Shown here in pieces: positions 27,294 through 35,842 of a stretch of DNA of 64,000 bases. Made by a program: the position numbers and the translations under genes. The notes beneath the pieces are model-generated. The model searched no databases and was not told the origin of the DNA. It was given only the letters and a program-made list of their open reading frames with translations. The DNA is from Sphaerisporangium rubeum. Lineage in GTDB: Bacteria; Actinomycetota; Actinomycetes; Streptosporangiales; Streptosporangiaceae. The DNA lies in NCBI RefSeq assembly GCF_014207705.1, contig NZ_JACHIU010000001.1:2782501-2846500 (forward strand), written 5' to 3'. How positions within the stretch are numbered: the stretch's first letter is position 1; each line of letters begins with the position of its first letter.

Positions 27294-28258
27294 AGATCCT
27301 CGTCACCGGTGGCGCCGGCTTCATCGGCTCCCACTACGTCCGCTCGCTCCTCGCCGGCCGCCATCCCGGTCACGAGGACACCCAGGTCACCGTCCTGGAC
27401 AGCCTCACCTACGCGGGGAACCTCGCCAACCTGGCCGCGGTGGCCGGCCACCCGCGCCACACGTTCGTGCGCGGCGACATCACCGACACGGACCTGGTGG
27501 ACGACGTGATGGCCGGGCACGACCTGGTGGTCAACTTCGCGGCCGAGACGCATGTCGACCGCTCCATCACCGGCGCGGCCGGGTTCGTGACGACCAACGT
27601 GCTCGGCACGCAGACGCTGCTGCAGGCCGCGCTCCGCGCCGGCGTCCGCACGTTCCTCCAGGTCTCGACGGACGAGGTGTACGGCTCGATCGACGAAGGC
27701 CACTGGACCGAGGACGAGCCACTGCTGCCGAACTCGCCGTACTCGGCGGCCAAGGCCGGCGCCGACCTGCTGTGCCGGGCCTACCACCGCACCTACGGCC
27801 TCGACGTGCGGGTCACCCGGTGCTGCAACAACTACGGCCCCTTCCAGTACCCCGAGAAGCTGATCCCCCTGTTCGTCACCACCCTGCTCGACGGCGGCGC
27901 CGTCCCGCTGTACGGGGACGGGCTGAACGTGCGCGAGTGGCTGCACGTCGACGACCACTGCCGGGGCATCCAGCTCGTGCTGGACAAGGGCTCACCCGGC
28001 GAGGTCTACCACATCGGCGGCGGCGTCGAGCTCACCAACCGCGAACTCACCGGACGGCTGCTCGCGGCGGTCGGCGCGGGATGGGACAGGGTGGAGACGG
28101 TCCCCGACCGGCCCGGTCACGACCGCCGTTACGCACTCGACGGCCGCAAGGCCCGGGCCATCGGATACCGGCCGCGGGTGGACTTCGACCAGGGGCTGGC
28201 CGAGGTCGTGCGCTGGTACCGCGACAACGAGTCCTGGTGGCGTCCGCTCAGGAAGTGA
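27290..28258 (+). CDS. rmlB: dTDP-glucose 4,6-dehydratase
   Basis: 322 residues. GGAGFIG (7-13), STDEVYGS (126-133) with the Asp-Glu pair D128-E129, Y151-x3-K155 (YSAAK), and NNYGPFQYPEKLIPLF are all diagnostic of RmlB. It dehydrates dTDP-glucose to dTDP-4-keto-6-deoxyglucose, the WecE substrate. ATGA overlap with rmlA. Its last 11 bp overlap the end of the convergent membrane-protein gene. No rmlC or rmlD is visible in the window, which argues against dTDP-rhamnose being made from this unit alone. Confidence 0.93.
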   Translation: MKILVTGGAGFIGSHYVRSLLAGRHPGHEDTQVTVLDSLTYAGNLANLAAVAGHPRHTFVRGDITDTDLVDDVMAGHDLVVNFAAETHVDRSITGAAGFVTTNVLGTQTLLQAALRAGVRTFLQVSTDEVYGSIDEGHWTEDEPLLPNSPYSAAKAGADLLCRAYHRTYGLDVRVTRCCNNYGPFQYPEKLIPLFVTTLLDGGAVPLYGDGLNVREWLHVDDHCRGIQLVLDKGSPGEVYHIGGGVELTNRELTGRLLAAVGAGWDRVETVPDRPGHDRRYALDGRKARAIGYRPRVDFDQGLAEVVRWYRDNESWWRPLRK

Positions 28259-30623
28259 CGGTGCCGCTGAGCCTGTGCGCCGGTGCGTCGCGGAGGCGGT
28301 AGACCGCGTAGTCGCCGTCCCGCAGGCGCAGCTCGGCGAACCGTCCGAGCGACGCCGAGACCGGGTGGCGCTCATCGGCGAACAGCCAGCGGACGCCGTA
28401 CCGGTCCCGTAGCTCCTCGACCGCGGCGGCCGTCGGCGCCAGGAACACCTTCTCGTTCAGCCGGAACAGCCGCTGATCCCAGAACGGCCGGTATTCGGGG
28501 TGTTCTCCGGGTCGCGCGCGGTCCATGTTGGTCGGGGTGAACCCCCACGCCTCCACCAGGACCCGGCGCTCGGTCAGCGCCGACACCCAGAAATGGTGGC
28601 TGGCACAGGGGCTCTCGGCCCCCCAGCGGCAGTGCGCGTTCGTGGCGACCAGGTCGCCGGGTGCGGAGTGCGCGCGCAACCACCGTCCGGCGTCCAGCAG
28701 GCCGCGCGGCACCTGGTCGGGCCGCGGGTGGTACTCGGTGTGGACGCCGTTGGTGGAGCCGCGGGCCAGGAGGGTGAGCCGGGCCTGCCACGCCGACGGA
28801 GCGCCGGCCCCCGCCACCGCGGCGATCAGCAGGGCCCAGGCCCGGGCCCGCCCCCGCGTGACCAGGACGAGCGCGGCCACCAGGGCCACCAGGACGGCGA
28901 GGACGGCGAACGGCAGGAACAGGACCCCGTCCGTCCGGCCGGGGGACAGGGGTACCTGGACGGCGCAGACCGCGCGGATCAGGTAGGCGACGAGCACGCC
29001 TGCGGCGGCCGCCTCGGCCATCGCCGCGAACCGCACCCGTCCCGCTCTTGCGATCGTCAGGAGTCCGTAGGCGGTGAGCGTCGCCAGGTACGGGTAGGCG
29101 GCCTGGAGGAAGTAGCCCTGGTTCGGCGGGCCGACGCTGCCGAACAGGAACAGCACGCCGGCCCCGGCGGCCGCCATGGTCAGCATGAGCAGCACAGGCA
29201 CGCGCGTCAGCAGCCGCGGCCTGGCGATCAGCCCGAGGACGCCGCACCAGGTCACCACCCAGCACAGCAGGTACACCAGGGTGATGCCGAGCAGTGACCC
29301 CGGAGGAGGCGAGGCCTGCGAGCCGAGGCCCGTCAGTTCTCCCCAGGTGAGGCGGAACAGCGACAGCGGAGCGACGGACACTCCCTGCCGCGCGCCACCG
29401 AACAGGACGAACTGCGCGAAGGCCATGCAGCTTAGGCCGAGCCCCAGCACGGCCAGGGTGCGCCACGGCATGCAGCGGCGCCGGACGAACTCCACAGTCG
29501 CGACCACGGCGAGCCCGGCGACGAGCAACGGCACATAGGTCGCCTTGGCCCCCATCACCGCCACCACGAAGAGCACCAGGAGCACCCACCGTCCGGCTCC
29601 GTGCGCACGGTCCTCCAGCAGGTCCATGAGCAGCACCACGACGGGGACGAACAGCAGCCCGCCGAACGTCTGGGTGGGGTGCATCCAGGGGTCGTGCACG
29701 ACGCCGGTCCAGGAGAACAGCCCGTTGGCGTTGAGGTAGAGACTCGGCATCGCCACGAGCAGCGTCCCCGCGACGGCCAGCGCCCCGGCCGGCCGGGAGC
29801 CGGTGACGCGGCTCGCGAGCATCCCGACGAGCACGATGAACGCGGCCAGCATCGGCAGCACGGTGAGGCGGAACAGCAGGACGAGCGGCTCGATCCCGGT
29901 GATCCAGCTCGACGCGGCGAAATGCGCGAACACGAACCAGTGGTAGAACAGCCCCTCACCGGCCACCCACGGCGTCGACGGCGGCACGTGATGCCGCAGT
30001 TCGGCGATCAGGGCCAGGTTGAACGGCATGTCCAGGTGGGCCGTCCCGGTCGCCGGCCAGGCGAGCGCGTTGGCCCGGAAGAACGTCGCCGAGCCCCACG
30101 CGACCACATAGGTCACCATCAGCGCGAGGAACCACGGCCACCAGGCCGGGACCGGCGGCCGTCCGGCACTTCTCCTCCAGTGCGCGCGCAGCCGGGGAAC
30201 CGCCAGGAACGCGGCATACGTCGCGGCGGGCCAGAGCAGGACGAGCAGCGGCCGTCCGGCGGCCCGTGCGCCGATGTAGGCGAACACCTCGATGACGTAC
30301 CCCAGCGCCAGGCCGAACGCGGCCTCCTCCACCACGGTCCGCACACCGCCGTACAGCGCACGGAGCAGCAGCACGCCGGGGACGGCGAGGCAGACGACCA
30401 GGTAGACGGCGAACACGACCAGTTGCGCGACCGGAACACCGAACCGGTGCAGTACCCCCGCCACCAGGAGGACCACCGCGATTCCGGCCGGCCATCCCGA
30501 CCTCCAGAACCACCGTCCCCGGCGGCCGGTGCCGTCCCGGTCGGCGACGGCGGAGGTCCCTGCGAGATCGGACGCGTTCTGCCGCGGCGGCGTGGAGTCG
30601 TCCAGGCGTGAGGTTGTGGACAT
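28248..30623 (-). CDS. Large polytopic membrane protein, possible GT-C glycosyltransferase
   Basis: 791 residues with roughly 14-16 hydrophobic segments between about 45 and 600, then a soluble C-terminal domain of about 160 residues. VLLLWPAATYAAF, a loop with TAHLDMPFNLALIAEL followed by FYHWFVFAHFAASSW, and a Trp/His-rich segment near 330 (WTGVVHDPWMHPTQ) resemble GT-C-type transferases. GT-C enzymes use polyprenyl-phosphate sugars, which the DPM1-like neighbour would make. Conserved acidic GT-C residues are not obvious, so the call stays general. Convergent with rmlB, overlapping by 11 bp. Confidence 0.65.
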   Translation of the reverse strand: MSTTSRLDDSTPPRQNASDLAGTSAVADRDGTGRRGRWFWRSGWPAGIAVVLLVAGVLHRFGVPVAQLVVFAVYLVVCLAVPGVLLLRALYGGVRTVVEEAAFGLALGYVIEVFAYIGARAAGRPLLVLLWPAATYAAFLAVPRLRAHWRRSAGRPPVPAWWPWFLALMVTYVVAWGSATFFRANALAWPATGTAHLDMPFNLALIAELRHHVPPSTPWVAGEGLFYHWFVFAHFAASSWITGIEPLVLLFRLTVLPMLAAFIVLVGMLASRVTGSRPAGALAVAGTLLVAMPSLYLNANGLFSWTGVVHDPWMHPTQTFGGLLFVPVVVLLMDLLEDRAHGAGRWVLLVLFVVAVMGAKATYVPLLVAGLAVVATVEFVRRRCMPWRTLAVLGLGLSCMAFAQFVLFGGARQGVSVAPLSLFRLTWGELTGLGSQASPPPGSLLGITLVYLLCWVVTWCGVLGLIARPRLLTRVPVLLMLTMAAAGAGVLFLFGSVGPPNQGYFLQAAYPYLATLTAYGLLTIARAGRVRFAAMAEAAAAGVLVAYLIRAVCAVQVPLSPGRTDGVLFLPFAVLAVLVALVAALVLVTRGRARAWALLIAAVAGAGAPSAWQARLTLLARGSTNGVHTEYHPRPDQVPRGLLDAGRWLRAHSAPGDLVATNAHCRWGAESPCASHHFWVSALTERRVLVEAWGFTPTNMDRARPGEHPEYRPFWDQRLFRLNEKVFLAPTAAAVEELRDRYGVRWLFADERHPVSASLGRFAELRLRDGDYAVYRLRDAPAHRLSGTVTS

Positions 30624-30954
30624 GCGCGTAGTCTGACCAGCCGAAACGCCGGAGCAGGGCCGGACGCCCCGGCGCGGGGATGTCGTTGCCGGTTCTTACC
30701 CGGCCGAAGACCACGCCGCCGCCCCGGCAACCCGCGCGGGCTCGGCCGCGGTGGAGGTCAGAGACGGCCACCCGGCAGATGCGCCGGCGTTTCGGTTCAG
30801 GGACGAATTTCGTGGACGGCCGCTGTCGCGTAATGCGCGGAAAAGCGGGTTGATCGGTGCGGCACGCATCGTTACCGCCGTCGTCGGAGGTGGCATATCG
30901 GCTCGCGTGTAATCGCCATCCTTTAGGACAGTCCGCTTCCCGGTCTGGCTGACG
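30624..30954. other. Intergenic region, start of the accessory island
   Basis: About 330 bp upstream of the large membrane protein. It should hold that gene's promoter. GC falls towards the right end. The 12-mer TTTAGGACAGTC occurs here at 30922-30933 and again at 31682-31693, right before the hypothetical gene at 31695. No protein-coding content is recognised. Confidence 0.35.
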
Positions 30955-31083
30955 ATGTCAACCGCTCTCGTAGCCGAGCCGGCGCGGGGCATGCTCATGA
31001 TCGCCGCCTGCGTCAGCTTGCTCGCCGCCGTACTCGGGATGGTCAGCATTTGGCGCGGCCGCCGTAGCATCGTCGAGATCTGA
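30955..31083 (+). CDS. Possible small single-pass membrane protein
   Basis: 42 residues from ATG 30955. A hydrophobic helix (MLMIAACVSLLAAVLGMV, about 13-30) is followed by a basic end (WRGRRS), the expected positive-inside layout. No ribosome binding site of normal spacing is visible. The same frame continues after the stop as an open reading frame to 31341, so this could be part of a decayed gene instead. Confidence 0.3.
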   Translation: MSTALVAEPARGMLMIAACVSLLAAVLGMVSIWRGRRSIVEI

Positions 31084-31341
31084 TTCCGGCCGTCCATTTC
31101 CCCTCCTGAGTTCACTGTACGGAGGTCGAACGGCAGTGTCAGCACCTACTCGGCCGACGATGTCGATCGTGTCGACGCCAACTACACGCCAGGCGCGGTG
31201 GACGTGGAGATGAGCATCCGAATCGGCAGGAAGACGCATCGCACCGGCTCCGGTACTGCCAAGGAAGCAGAGCCGTTGCTCGCGGTACTCGATAAGGCCA
31301 GAGCCACCGTCACTACTTTTCATCAAGCGATCCCTGACTAG
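31084..31341 (+). other. Open frame without a clear start, possible gene remnant
   Basis: In the frame of the small ORF upstream, an 85-codon stretch reads protein-like residues (YSADDVDRVDANYTPGAV, later KEAEPLLAVLDKARATV). The only ATG is at 31210 (43 residues) and has no ribosome binding site. A good GGAGGTCGAA at 31120-31129 precedes a GTG in a different frame, giving only 26 codons. This pattern suggests a frameshifted or truncated gene. No family is recognised. Confidence 0.3.
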
Positions 31342-31694
31342 CCCACGCGCAGTACGGCGGGGGTCGTGCCTCTCTGATTGTGCGGTCCGCCTGCGTCCGG
31401 TCACCGGCGCGCGGGTCGTCGTCCGACTCTTCCGGGCTCAGCCGTGGGGGTCAGTAGAGGCATTCACACCACAGTCATGACTTGTCGCGATTTATACATC
31501 TTCCTGGTGTTCAAGAAAATAGCGAACTTCCTTTCCTTGTCGCCCGTACTGGATGAAATCTTGTGATAAGTCGGTTTTCGGACGACGACAGCCAGATCAC
31601 ATTCACTGATTCCGCGAACCTGCTTCCCGGCGGCGTGGAGGAGGTGGACAATAGCTCTCCAAGGATCGGATGATCAAGTATTTTAGGACAGTCA
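31342..31694 (+). promoter_or_regulatory. Low-GC upstream region of the two-gene hypothetical unit
   Basis: About 350 bp in which GC drops well below the surrounding genes (for example 31480-31520 and 31660-31690). It ends in TTTTAGGACAGTCATTG, where AGGA is the ribosome binding site and TTG the start codon. ORFs in it have no support. Promoter boxes cannot be fixed. Confidence 0.35.
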
Positions 31695-32486
31695 TTGTCA
31701 GTAGAAACAGCCGAAAATGCGAAAAAAGGATGGCGCAAACTCCTTGCTCCGTCGGGGGTGTTGCTGGCTACGGTGTTGACGGCAATCATCTCGTGGATCG
31801 TGACCTATCTTGCGACTGGCATTGAGAGGTCGTCGACAGATGCCGACCCGGTAAGGGTGTCGGTAGAAACCGACCCGATGCGAATCGGCGCCTTCTCGGA
31901 TTCCGCACAAAGCTTGATCATTCCCTCGGTCAGGAAACTGAACGACTCTCCGGGAGAGGGATGTGCCAAATTCCATGAATGGGGCTTGGCCAAGAACGCG
32001 ATCGATGCTGATGCCTCGCGGATACAGATCGCTGTGCAGGGGCGAGCTGCTGGAGAGACCCTCATCTCGAACATAAGAGTGATCGTCCTTAAGCGATCCG
32101 CGCCTGTGAACGGCCTCACAGCGCTGTGCCCGACGGCAGGGCCTGTCGAGTATCGATTCCTCACCATCGATTTGGATCAGCCCGATCCGAGCGTTAAATA
32201 TGCCGGTAAGAAGCCTTTTGGCTTCAAAGTGGCAAGTGGAGAGGTCGAAACGTTTATCGTAACGGCTACGGCTGCTAAGGGTCATTATCTGTGGTGCTTA
32301 GAGATTGATCTGGTGGCCGGGGACAAAAAATCGACTGTCCGGGTAGATGACGACGGAAAGCCTTTCGCAACCACGCCTGGTACCAAGAGGACGTGGACAT
32401 GGAACTACAAGAACGCCTGGATGTCGCCGAACGGAAAGTGGAAGTTCGTCGGCGGCAAGCACTCGCTGAGCGAGGCCGCCTCATGA
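31695..32486 (+). CDS. Hypothetical membrane-anchored protein
   Basis: 263 residues from a TTG with AGGA 7 bp upstream. A basic N-terminus (KKGWRKLL) and one membrane helix (VLLATVLTAIISWIVTYLA, about 23-41) place about 220 residues outside the cell. The exterior part has no family signature I know; it is rich in Asp/Lys/Thr with two central cysteines. Base composition is markedly lower in GC than the rest of the window. ATGA overlap with the following gene indicates an operon. The pair sits between a decayed ORF and a transposase remnant, which suggests acquisition by transfer. Confidence 0.7.
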   Translation: MSVETAENAKKGWRKLLAPSGVLLATVLTAIISWIVTYLATGIERSSTDADPVRVSVETDPMRIGAFSDSAQSLIIPSVRKLNDSPGEGCAKFHEWGLAKNAIDADASRIQIAVQGRAAGETLISNIRVIVLKRSAPVNGLTALCPTAGPVEYRFLTIDLDQPDPSVKYAGKKPFGFKVASGEVETFIVTATAAKGHYLWCLEIDLVAGDKKSTVRVDDDGKPFATTPGTKRTWTWNYKNAWMSPNGKWKFVGGKHSLSEAAS

Positions 32487-33556
32487 GGAACAGGAAACGA
32501 AAAGGTTCACTCGGGGCTCTGATAGCACTCCTAGGAATAACAGCACTGATCAGTTCAGGTTCTGTCGTATGGTTGCGTCTCCATCAAGATAATAGAGGTG
32601 GCCTGGCGGTCGTCACGGCACGACCCATACCGGCCTCCCGGTCGCGGTCCGTCAAGATAGGACATCCGGCGAAACTCTTTTCCTCGGTCCACGGCGAGAA
32701 GGTCACGGTGGTCCGTCCGACCCCCGGCGGCGAGTTGGCGATCGGCACGTATTCCGGGAAAGTCTATCTTGCGAGCATGTCTGAAGCGCGAATGCGAAGA
32801 TTCAGGCAGGTGGCAGGGCTGTCCCTCCCGGTGCGCGACATAGCGATTTCAAGCGACGGCAAGTCGATCGCTGCCCTTTTCAATGACTGGACCACCGCTC
32901 AAGTGGCCGTGTATCGACCGGGACATGCTGTAACCGTGATACAGGTCCTTGATCCCTCCGAAGCAGATGTTATAGGTCTAGATGAGGGGGCCGGAAAGGT
33001 GGCTGTAGGAGCCTTCGACGTCACAGTTTATGACGTGGTCACTTCGCGGGTGTTGTGGACGCTGACGTTCCCGCCCTTGGAGGGCGGTTCCTCGGCGGCG
33101 TCGAGCATTGCTTTCAAATCAAACGGTGACATAGTCATGCTCGCCAGCGAAGGTGTTCAAGTAGCGCGTCCGGGGAGAACTGGGATCACGATGGGCCTCT
33201 GTGGATGTGATTCACTCGAAGAGGTACTGGACCCGTCGACAGATCACGCTATATTCAAATCAAGGTCGGGTCACCTGATAGTGATCGATGTGAACACAGG
33301 GGAGACAGTCGCCGACAAAACACTTTCCGCCGACCATGAGGACTACTTCTATATTTCAGTGGATCGGGTCGGGCGGCGCGTTCTCGCGGCCGCGTCTTCA
33401 GGTCGATTTGTTTTGTGGGATGTCAACAGGAATACTGTGATCGAACGTGGATCGTTTCCAAAAGGATTCTTTCTGGTGGACTTCATCGATGACCACCACT
33501 TGCTCCTGGAGAGGGGTGCGGAAAGTTCCGTCGGCTATTGGGTGAGCAGCATGTAG
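32483..33556 (+). CDS. Hypothetical membrane-anchored beta-propeller-like protein
   Basis: 357 residues from the ATG overlapping the previous stop. A basic N-terminus (MRNRKRKG) and a helix (LGALIALLGITALISSGSVVWL) anchor an extracellular domain. From about residue 70 the sequence repeats the pattern of short strands ending in IGTYSGKVYLASM, VRDIAISSDGKSIAAL and VLAAASSGRFVLWD, as in WD40/YVTN-type propellers. No catalytic motif is seen. It is low-GC like its partner. The pair may form an extracellular sensor or binding complex; that is a guess. Confidence 0.68.
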   Translation: MRNRKRKGSLGALIALLGITALISSGSVVWLRLHQDNRGGLAVVTARPIPASRSRSVKIGHPAKLFSSVHGEKVTVVRPTPGGELAIGTYSGKVYLASMSEARMRRFRQVAGLSLPVRDIAISSDGKSIAALFNDWTTAQVAVYRPGHAVTVIQVLDPSEADVIGLDEGAGKVAVGAFDVTVYDVVTSRVLWTLTFPPLEGGSSAASSIAFKSNGDIVMLASEGVQVARPGRTGITMGLCGCDSLEEVLDPSTDHAIFKSRSGHLIVIDVNTGETVADKTLSADHEDYFYISVDRVGRRVLAAASSGRFVLWDVNRNTVIERGSFPKGFFLVDFIDDHHLLLERGAESSVGYWVSSM

Positions 33557-33602
33557 TCGATCACTGATCGCAGGCCAAGCCTATGGATCCTCCTGCTGGG
33601 CT

Positions 33603-33770
33603 ATGGTGTCACGCCGTTTCGCGTCAGACGTCGACCGCATGATCGCCCTGGCCGATAAGGCGTATGTCGGCGCAGGTGAGCGTGTCCTGGTGCCGTGCAA
33701 GGGGCGGGGCAAGCCGGAAGCCATCCTCGCCCCTTCGAGCTACGCGAAGCAGGATGAATACGCTCGGTGA
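33603..33770 (+). pseudogene. IS5-like transposase remnant
   Basis: 55 codons read ALADKAYVGAGERV followed by PCKGRGKPEA, matching the late DDE segment (ADKGY.GAG....P.KGR) of IS5-family/DDE_Tnp_4 transposases of actinobacteria. The N-terminal two-thirds and the terminal inverted repeats are absent, so this is only a fragment. It marks an old insertion at the right border of the low-GC segment. Confidence 0.65.
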
Positions 33771-33855
33771 CGAGGTGCTTGTGCTGCTGCGGAGGGTCTA
33801 CGAGGAATCCGCCGATCGATGAACCAACCGTCCAGTGGTCCAGTCTTATTTGGGC

Positions 33856-34611
33856 TCAGCGTCCTACGCGGCCACGGCCCCGCCGCACCATTCCCGGGGA
33901 CAGGAACCTGGCCACCGTCGCGATGGCCTTGTACCGGGGGTCCGGGATGCTCACCAGCGCACCCCGTGCGAAGTCGCGCATGGCGGTCGCGACCACGCGG
34001 TCGGCGTCGAGCCAGAGCCAGGACGGAATGCCGGAGATGTCGATGGACGCGCGCTGGTGGAACTCCGTGCGGACGAATCCGGGGCACAGGGCCATCACGC
34101 GGACCCGGGGTTCGGGGATGCTCAGCGCCATGGACTGGCTGTAGTTCACCACCCAGGCCTTGGACGCGCTGTAGGTGCCGCCGGGGAAGAACGCCGCCAC
34201 GGACGCCACGTTGATCACCCCACCCCTGCCGCGGGCTCGGATGGACGGCAGTGCCGCCATGGTGAGGCGCAGCACGGCCTCGCAGTGCAGCCGCAGCATC
34301 CGCACCTCGTCGGCCACCGGCACGTCCAGCGCTTCGTATCGGCTCTCGTGTCCGAACCCGGCATTGTTCACCAGCAGGTCCACCCCGGCGTGCAGGCGCT
34401 CCTCGACCGCCGCGAGGCCGTCCTCCGTGGTGAGATCGGCCGCCAGCACCTCCGGCTCGACGCCGTACCGCCTCCGCAACCCGGCGGCGGACTCCTTCAG
34501 CCGCGCGGCGTCCCTGGCCACGAGGACCGGCGTGAGGCCGTCGGCGGCGAGCTTACGAGCGAACGCGGCCCCGATACCCGCGGTGGCTCCGGTGATCAGT
34601 GCGGTAGGCAT
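33856..34611 (-). CDS. Short-chain dehydrogenase/reductase
   Basis: 251 residues, classical SDR: TGATAGIG at 7-14, NNAG at 82-85, catalytic S137, Y147-x3-K151. The sequence LVARDAARLKESA with Arg after strand 2 suggests NADP(H) preference. The DltE/YqjQ-like group with GFVRTEFHQRA is often lipid-related, but no substrate can be assigned. Located 60 bp after the DUF397 gene in the same direction; cotranscription with the regulator is possible. Confidence 0.87.
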   Translation of the reverse strand: MPTALITGATAGIGAAFARKLAADGLTPVLVARDAARLKESAAGLRRRYGVEPEVLAADLTTEDGLAAVEERLHAGVDLLVNNAGFGHESRYEALDVPVADEVRMLRLHCEAVLRLTMAALPSIRARGRGGVINVASVAAFFPGGTYSASKAWVVNYSQSMALSIPEPRVRVMALCPGFVRTEFHQRASIDISGIPSWLWLDADRVVATAMRDFARGALVSIPDPRYKAIATVARFLSPGMVRRGRGRVGR

Positions 34612-34671
34612 GCGGGCAGACTAGCGGCCCGCATGCCTCTTCCCGCACCACCACGACGCGGCACGTCGGAC

Positions 34672-34872
34672 TCAGCCGGACAAGGGCCTTGATCGGACAG
34701 CGTTCAGGAACGCCGACCACTCGGAGCGGGGAACGACCACCGCGAGGCCGACAGGGTTCTTGCTGTCTCGGACGGCGAAGATGCCAGGCAGATTCGATGC
34801 GACTTCGACACAGTTGTCGTCAGCGCTCTGGCTGCTCTTGCGCCACCGCGCGCCATGAAGGTCATGCACCAT
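34672..34872 (-). CDS. DUF397 domain protein (BldB-like partner)
   Basis: 66 residues, entirely a DUF397 domain: WRKSSQSADDNCVEVA, VRDSKNP and WSAFLNAVR are the consensus. These small actinomycete proteins, including BldB of Streptomyces, are encoded beside XRE/DUF5753 regulators and are linked to development and antibiotic control. It overlaps the end of the regulator pseudogene by 11 bp. Loss of the regulator (next entry) would leave it as an orphan partner. Confidence 0.9.
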   Translation of the reverse strand: MVHDLHGARWRKSSQSADDNCVEVASNLPGIFAVRDSKNPVGLAVVVPRSEWSAFLNAVRSRPLSG

Positions 34873-35683
34873 GAGCGTTCACCGCTTCCTGGATCAGCCG
34901 GATCGAATGTCTGAACGGTAAGGCCTCGGCTCTGATCGAGTCATGCCGAAGCATCAGCCGAGCGATTTCGGTGTTGTCCGCTGTGGTACGTCCGTGGGGT
35001 TGGCCCTCAGTGAAGGCGACATAGGGGGACCCGTTCCGCTCGGCGATGATGAAGCCTCCTGCGAGACCGCAGTGGAGCCCGGTCTCATAGGGAACGACTT
35101 GGAGCGTTACTGTCGGCTGCTGGGCTACTTCCAGCAGGTGACTCAGTTGCTCCTGCATCATTTCCGGCTCCCCGGCCTTCCGGTGGAGGACGGCCTCGTC
35201 CATGACGAAGTTCAACGTAGGCGGACTGTCCCGGCGCAGGATCGATTGCCGCTGCATGCGAGCTACGAGTCGTTGCTCGATCTGCTCCGCGGTGATGTTC
35301 GGCGTCTTCGAGATCATCTCGCGCGCGTAGGCCTCGGTCTGGAGAAGGCCGGGGACGATGACGGGTTCCCAGCTCCGCAGTCCGGTGGCGTCCTGTTCCT
35401 CCGCGAGCCACAGCCTGAAGTGCTCGGGGGCCTTGTGCCACGTGGTCGCGTGATAGAGCCGCGTCATCGTGCCGTCCAGGCTCATGGCCACGTCGCAGAG
35501 ACGGGCGAACGCCTCGGTAGGAGGACGTCTGAGGGATTCCACCATGGCGACCAAGGAACCTGAATAGCCGATGCGGTGACCCAGTCCGTGCTGAGTCAGG
35601 CCGGCGATGCTCCGATGTCGCTTGAGCTAGTAGGCGAAGAGCGCGCGCGGAGACTCGCGGGGGTCGAGCTCGCTGGGGGACAA
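34862..35683 (-). pseudogene. XRE-family DUF5753 regulator split by an amber codon in the HTH
   Basis: Reading from TTG 35683 (GAAAGGAAAGGCGG upstream) gives SELDPRESPRALFAY, then TAG at 35629-35627, then LKRHRSIAGLTQHGLGHRIG and the rest of the helix-turn-helix, all in one frame. Relatives have Glu at the stop position, so one base change (GAG to TAG) explains it. The DUF5753 part (WEPVIVPGLLQTEAYAR, LVARMQRQ, LQVVPYETG) is intact. Restart at TTG 35554 or ATG 35545 would give a protein with only the end of the HTH. A sequencing error is the other explanation. Whole WhiJ-like proteins are DNA-binding regulators. Confidence 0.8.
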
Positions 35684-35725
35684 ATGGCCGCCTTTCCTTT
35701 CGTTATCGGACTATTGCTGACATTA

Positions 35726-35761
35726 CCTTTATCCTCACGTCGATTGTGGTAAAGGCGTGAG
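35726..35761. promoter_or_regulatory. Interlocked inverted repeats in the divergent promoter
   Basis: CCTTTA (35726) pairs with TAAAGG (35750), and CTCACG (35734) pairs with CGTGAG (35756), in an AT-rich region between the HTH regulator and the RsbW-like gene. GGTAAA also repeats directly at 35748 and 35763. The layout suits an operator of the adjacent regulator. Confidence 0.4.
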
Positions 35762-35842
35762 AGGTAAACGCTTTCGATGATAGCGAAGTACGGCCAATCT
35801 GGTGAGGTGAACTGAGCGCTCAAGGAGGGAGGGTGTCCCTTA

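Noticed and set aside
30696-31404. Two minus-strand ORFs of about 150 codons in the island
   Set aside because: No ribosome binding site and no recognised sequence. They overlap each other and the more protein-like plus-strand frame.
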